From the NCBI GenBank assembly GCA_027489835.1, contig JAIXZF010000158.1, forward strand, positions 1 through 9,433: a stretch of DNA of 9,433 nucleotides. The letters run 5' to 3'. Positions 7,388 through 9,433 of this stretch are shown in pieces (position 1 is the stretch's first letter; each line of letters begins with the position of its first letter). A program made the translations under genes and the position numbers. The stretch comes from Hyphomicrobiales bacterium (GTDB lineage: Bacteria > Pseudomonadota > Alphaproteobacteria > Rhizobiales > Beijerinckiaceae). The notes under the pieces were generated by a model, which saw nothing but the letters and a program-made list of their open reading frames with translations, had not been told where the DNA came from and searched no databases.

Positions 7388-7416
7388 CAATTCAAACGTT
7401 CTAAACTTTGAAATTG
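7388..7416. promoter_or_regulatory. Imperfect dyad just upstream of fixL, possible operator
   Basis: CAATTCAAA (7388-7396) and TTTGAAATTG (7407-7416) are reverse complements except for one extra base, with ten bases between them; the inner TTCAAA/TTTGAA arms are exact. The element ends 15 bases before the fixL ATG at 7432, in an AT-rich island unlike the surrounding GC-rich DNA. The position suits a repressor or activator site, or a leader hairpin. It does not match the FNR/FixK consensus (TTGAT-N4-ATCAA). No convincing sigma-70 promoter was found beside it (TTGCGT at 7364-7369 has only a poor -10 partner). Confidence 0.4.
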
Positions 7417-7431
7417 CTGTGGACCCGCGCT

Positions 7432-8628
7432 ATGCAAGCCGCCAGAAGGCCCACGCTGTCTGAAGCGAGGCTCGAGAGCGTTCTCGAAACGGCTCCCGAC
7501 GGGATCATCGTCATGGACGAGGATTCCCGCATTCTGGTGTTCAACAAGGCCTGCGAGCAGCTGTTCGGCTATGGCGCCGCCGAAGTCATCGGTGAAAACG
7601 TGCGGATCCTGATGCCGCACCAGCACCACGACAACCACGATCTCTACGTGCAGCGCTATCGCGCCACCAGCGAGCGCCGCATCATCGGCATCGGCCGCGA
7701 GGTCGAGGGACGCCGCAAGGACGGCTCGCTTTTCCCGCTGGACCTTTCGGTGGGAGAAGCGATGACGCCCAATGGCCGCCAATTCATCGGCGTCATCCGC
7801 GACCTCAGCGCCCGCCGGGAAACCGAGCGGCGGCTCGCCGCCGTGCAGGCCGATCTCATCCGCATGACGCGCGTCTCCGCGCTCGACGAGATGGGCTCGG
7901 CGCTCGCCCATGAACTCAACCAGCCGCTCACCGCCATCATGCTCTATCTGCAGGCGCTCGAGCGTGAGGTGGAGCGGCTGCAGGCGGCTGCCGGCGACGC
8001 GCAGGGCAGGGCCGGCGAATTGCTGGGCAAGTCCGCGCGCGAGGCGCAGCGTGCCGGCTCGATCATTCAGCGCGTCCGCCAGCTCGTCGAGAAGCGCGCG
8101 CCCGAGCGCCGCCGCTGCGACCTGAACCAGGTGGTCGACGAGGCGCTGGAACTTGCCATGCTCGGCCGGCACCGCTCGATCCATCTCGACCGCCAGGACA
8201 CCGAGGCCCTGCCGCCCGTCATGGTCGATCCCGTGCAGATCCAGCAGATCGTGCTTAACCTGACGCGCAACGCCATCGAGGCCTGCGCCTCCGCCACGCG
8301 TCCCAGGGTCACGGTGAGGACCTGGCTCGACGGCGAAACCGCGTGCTTCAGCGTCGCGGACAATGGCCCCGGCATCCCGCCCGAGCGCATGCGCACGCTG
8401 TTCAACGCCTTCCGCAGCGAGACGGGCAACGGCATGGGCATCGGCCTGACCATCTCGCGGACCATCACGCAGAACCATCTCGGCGAGTTTCTCGTCGATC
8501 CGGGCGGGGAGGGGCGCGGGGCGCGCTTCACCGTCCGTTTGCCGATCGCGGCCGCCGAAATGGCCGCCAATCGCGACAGCGCGGCCGCCATTCCAAGGGC
8601 AGCCGCAGCCGAAGCGGATAAAACCTGA
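7432..8628 (+). CDS. fixL: FixL-like oxygen-sensing histidine kinase (single heme PAS, soluble)
   Basis: FixL binds heme in a PAS domain, is active when oxygen is low, and phosphorylates FixJ. Residues about 12-127 form a PAS domain that follows FixL closely: His69 in the NHDLYVQRYR stretch aligns with the heme-ligating His200 of Bradyrhizobium FixL, Arg75 with Arg206 and Arg89 with the O2-contacting Arg220. The position of His214 is Arg83, as in Sinorhizobium FixL. The HisKA helix carries His160 (ALAHELNQPL), and the ATPase domain has Asn280 (NAIEA), DNGPGIP at 310-316 and GNGMGIG at 332-338. From the ATG at 7432 the protein is 398 residues, shorter than classical FixL (about 505), with no membrane segments or second PAS, and an Ala-rich tail. 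An in-frame TTG at 7408 lies inside a dyad and has no ribosome site, so the ATG, preceded by GTGGA (7419-7423), is preferred. fixJ follows after 14 bp, which suggests an operon. Confidence 0.88.
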   Translation: MQAARRPTLSEARLESVLETAPDGIIVMDEDSRILVFNKACEQLFGYGAAEVIGENVRILMPHQHHDNHDLYVQRYRATSERRIIGIGREVEGRRKDGSLFPLDLSVGEAMTPNGRQFIGVIRDLSARRETERRLAAVQADLIRMTRVSALDEMGSALAHELNQPLTAIMLYLQALEREVERLQAAAGDAQGRAGELLGKSAREAQRAGSIIQRVRQLVEKRAPERRRCDLNQVVDEALELAMLGRHRSIHLDRQDTEALPPVMVDPVQIQQIVLNLTRNAIEACASATRPRVTVRTWLDGETACFSVADNGPGIPPERMRTLFNAFRSETGNGMGIGLTISRTITQNHLGEFLVDPGGEGRGARFTVRLPIAAAEMAANRDSAAAIPRAAAAEADKT

Positions 8629-8630
8629 GG

Positions 8631-8635
8631 GGAGG
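8631..8635 (+). promoter_or_regulatory. Ribosome binding site for fixJ (GTG start)
   Basis: GGAGG lies seven bases before the GTG at 8643-8645 and within the 14-bp gap after the fixL stop codon. Its strength and spacing decide for this GTG start, as no ATG lies near the beginning of the conserved receiver domain. Confidence 0.85.
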
Positions 8636-8642
8636 ATGCTGG

Positions 8643-9275
8643 GTGAACCAGTCTTTTCACGGATTCGACCTCGACGTGGTGATCGTCGATGACGACGCGG
8701 CCGTTCGCGATTCACTGTCGATCCTGCTCGAGATGGAGGGCCTGAAGGTCAGGACCTACGAAAGCGGCGACGCCTTCGTGCTCGACGCCGCGAGGCTGAA
8801 GCCCGGCTGCGTGTTGCTGGACGTGCACATGCCCGGCCGTTCGGGCCTCGAGGTGCTGGACGCGATCGGCGGAGGGTCCTACCCCGCGCCCGTCGTGATC
8901 ATCTCCGGGCAGGGCGACATTCCCATGGCCGTCCATGCGATGAAGAACGGCGCCTTCGACTTCATCGAGAAGCCCTTCGATGCGCCCATCGTTCTCAAGC
9001 GGGTGCGCGAGGCCATCGCCAAGGCCTCTCGCGCAGCTCCGATGACGATGGCGGGCCGGCTTCCCGCCTTCCCCGGCCATGAAAGCCTCACTGCCCGCGA
9101 GGTCGACGTGCTCGAGCACATCGTCGCCGGTGCGTCGAACAAGGAAGCCGGCCGCCTCCTGGGCATCAGCCCCCGCACCATCGAGGTTCACCGCGCGCGC
9201 ATCATGGAAAAGCTCAAGGCCCGCAACACCGCCGAACTGGTGCGCCTCGTCTACCGCGAAACGGTGCGCGGCTAA
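8643..9275 (+). CDS. fixJ: FixJ-family response regulator (receiver plus LuxR-type HTH)
   Basis: This 210-residue protein is a two-domain transcription regulator. The receiver (about 10-125) has the acidic pair Asp16/Asp17 in VIVDDD, phospho-acceptor Asp60 in LLDVHMPG, Ser88 in IISGQGD and Lys110 in IEKPF. After a linker (about 126-145), the LuxR/GerE-type helix-turn-helix (about 146-208) includes LTAREVDVLEHIVAG and the recognition region ISPRTIEVHRARIMEKL. SGQGDI, AMKNGAFDFIEKPF and the HTH signature are typical of FixJ. It starts 14 bp after the FixL-like kinase with a strong ribosome site, so the two are very likely co-transcribed and form a kinase-regulator pair; phosphorylated FixJ activates genes for low-oxygen respiration, typically through fixK and cbb3 oxidase genes, in other bacteria. 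Those targets are not visible here. The name fixJ is used by family and context; its actual regulon here could differ, as many Hyphomicrobiales carry several FixLJ-like pairs. Confidence 0.87.
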   Translation: MNQSFHGFDLDVVIVDDDAAVRDSLSILLEMEGLKVRTYESGDAFVLDAARLKPGCVLLDVHMPGRSGLEVLDAIGGGSYPAPVVIISGQGDIPMAVHAMKNGAFDFIEKPFDAPIVLKRVREAIAKASRAAPMTMAGRLPAFPGHESLTAREVDVLEHIVAGASNKEAGRLLGISPRTIEVHRARIMEKLKARNTAELVRLVYRETVRG

Positions 9276-9292
9276 GGGCATGCGCCGCCGCC

Positions 9293-9315
9293 ATGGCCAT
9301 CTCGCTTGTGGCCAT
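9293..9315. terminator. Small hairpin after fixJ
   Basis: ATGGCCA (9293-9299) and TGGCCAT (9309-9315) are exact inverted repeats around a nine-base loop, 17 bases after the fixJ stop. No T-run follows, so it is at best a weak or attenuating terminator. It may partly separate fixLJ from the response regulator gene that starts at 9405. CCTAGG (9318-9323), a palindrome containing the tetranucleotide CTAG that is rare in many bacterial genomes, follows directly. Confidence 0.3.
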
Positions 9316-9350
9316 TCCCTAGGTATTTGTGGGGATTACGCCGGCTTTCC

Positions 9351-9384
9351 GAAACCTGCAATGTCGCTGCGCAGCTGCAGTTTC
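9351..9384. promoter_or_regulatory. Nested dyad directly upstream of the second response regulator
   Basis: GAAACCTGCA (9351-9360) pairs with TGCAGTTTC (9376-9384) over nine base pairs with a single bulged C. The 15 bases between them end in a perfect ten-base palindrome, GCTGCGCAGC (9366-9375). The outer arm ends 20 bases before the ATG at 9405. It could be a regulator-binding site or a leader hairpin controlling the downstream gene. Confidence 0.45.
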
Positions 9385-9404
9385 ATGGCATCGCGCGAGG
9401 CGGC

Positions 9405-9433
9405 ATGACGGTTCACATCGTCGAGGATGACAA
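9405..9433 (+). CDS. Second response regulator, N-terminal start only (cut by window end)
   Basis: An ATG at 9405 opens a frame reading MTVHIVEDD, with two further bases before the window ends. This is the characteristic beginning of a receiver domain: a short beta strand (VHIV) followed by the acidic cluster EDD that binds Mg2+. FixJ/TodT-type regulators very often begin this way, but the output domain, if any, is out of view. A modest ribosome site, GCGAGG (9395-9400), lies four bases upstream. It follows the FixJ-like gene on the same strand after 129 bp containing two dyads, so it may be in the same operon or under its own promoter, possibly driven by FixJ. Only nine codons are seen, so the identification rests on this motif and on the neighbouring genes. 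Confidence 0.7.

Noticed and set aside
7408..7431. TTG at 7408 as the fixL start
   Set aside because: There is no Shine-Dalgarno sequence before it and it falls inside an inverted repeat; the ATG at 7432 is better placed.
7289..7431. FNR/FixK-type box upstream of fixL
   Set aside because: No TTGAT-N4-ATCAA or close variant was found in this spacer or in 9276-9404; the dyad present has a different sequence.
7336..8715. Minus-strand open frame of 459 codons opposite fixL
   Set aside because: It covers the fixL promoter region and gene in antisense and shows no domain features; it is explained by codon bias.
1..9433. Mobile element, prophage, defence system or CRISPR array
   Set aside because: All genes are housekeeping or signalling types with uniform composition, and there are no transposase motifs, direct-repeat arrays or tRNA-like attachment sites.

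Overview
The window is GC-rich, gene-dense chromosomal DNA, most likely from an alphaproteobacterium of the order Hyphomicrobiales (Bosea/Chelatococcus/Methylobacterium-like; the genus is a guess). The reasons are strong G/C third-position bias, a FixL/FixJ-type oxygen-sensing pair, a CbrA-like transporter-kinase hybrid, and a GTCATGCCCGCG-type intergenic palindrome of the kind scattered through genomes of this order. I see no mobile element, CRISPR array, tRNA or rRNA. The longest gene-free stretch is 227 bp.

Layout. Bases 1-1110 (+) hold the C-terminal 369 codons of a FadJ/FadB-type fatty-acid oxidation protein (3-hydroxyacyl-CoA dehydrogenase half). A REP-like hairpin follows at 1138-1166, then a small hot-dog-fold thioesterase (1188-1757, +). 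Convergent with it, and separated by only 3 bp, is a large hybrid sensor kinase (1761-5312, -) with sodium/solute-symporter-like membrane domain, STAC-like linker, PAS, histidine kinase and receiver. Its start is set by a GGAGG site at 5320-5324. Divergent from the kinase across a 227-bp spacer is mscL (5540-5956, +), the large-conductance mechanosensitive channel. A PLP-dependent class I/II aminotransferase follows (6086-7288, +).

The right end is a signalling cluster: a short soluble FixL-like kinase with the complete set of heme-PAS signature residues (7432-8628, +), a FixJ-like response regulator 14 bp downstream with a strong ribosome binding site (8643-9275, +), and after a 129-bp spacer the first nine codons of a second response regulator (9405 to the window edge, +).

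How they may work together: FixL should sense O2 through heme and phosphorylate FixJ. The second regulator beginning right after suggests a branched output or a FixJ target gene. The SLC5-type hybrid kinase is a separate sensor with no partner regulator beside it; families of this type link nutrient or metabolic state to transcription. The lipid genes on the left appear functionally unrelated to the signalling cluster. The most noteworthy non-coding signals are two imperfect dyads, one just upstream of fixL (7388-7416) and one just upstream of the second regulator (9351-9384), and a CtrA-like motif in the mscL/kinase spacer (5467-5481).
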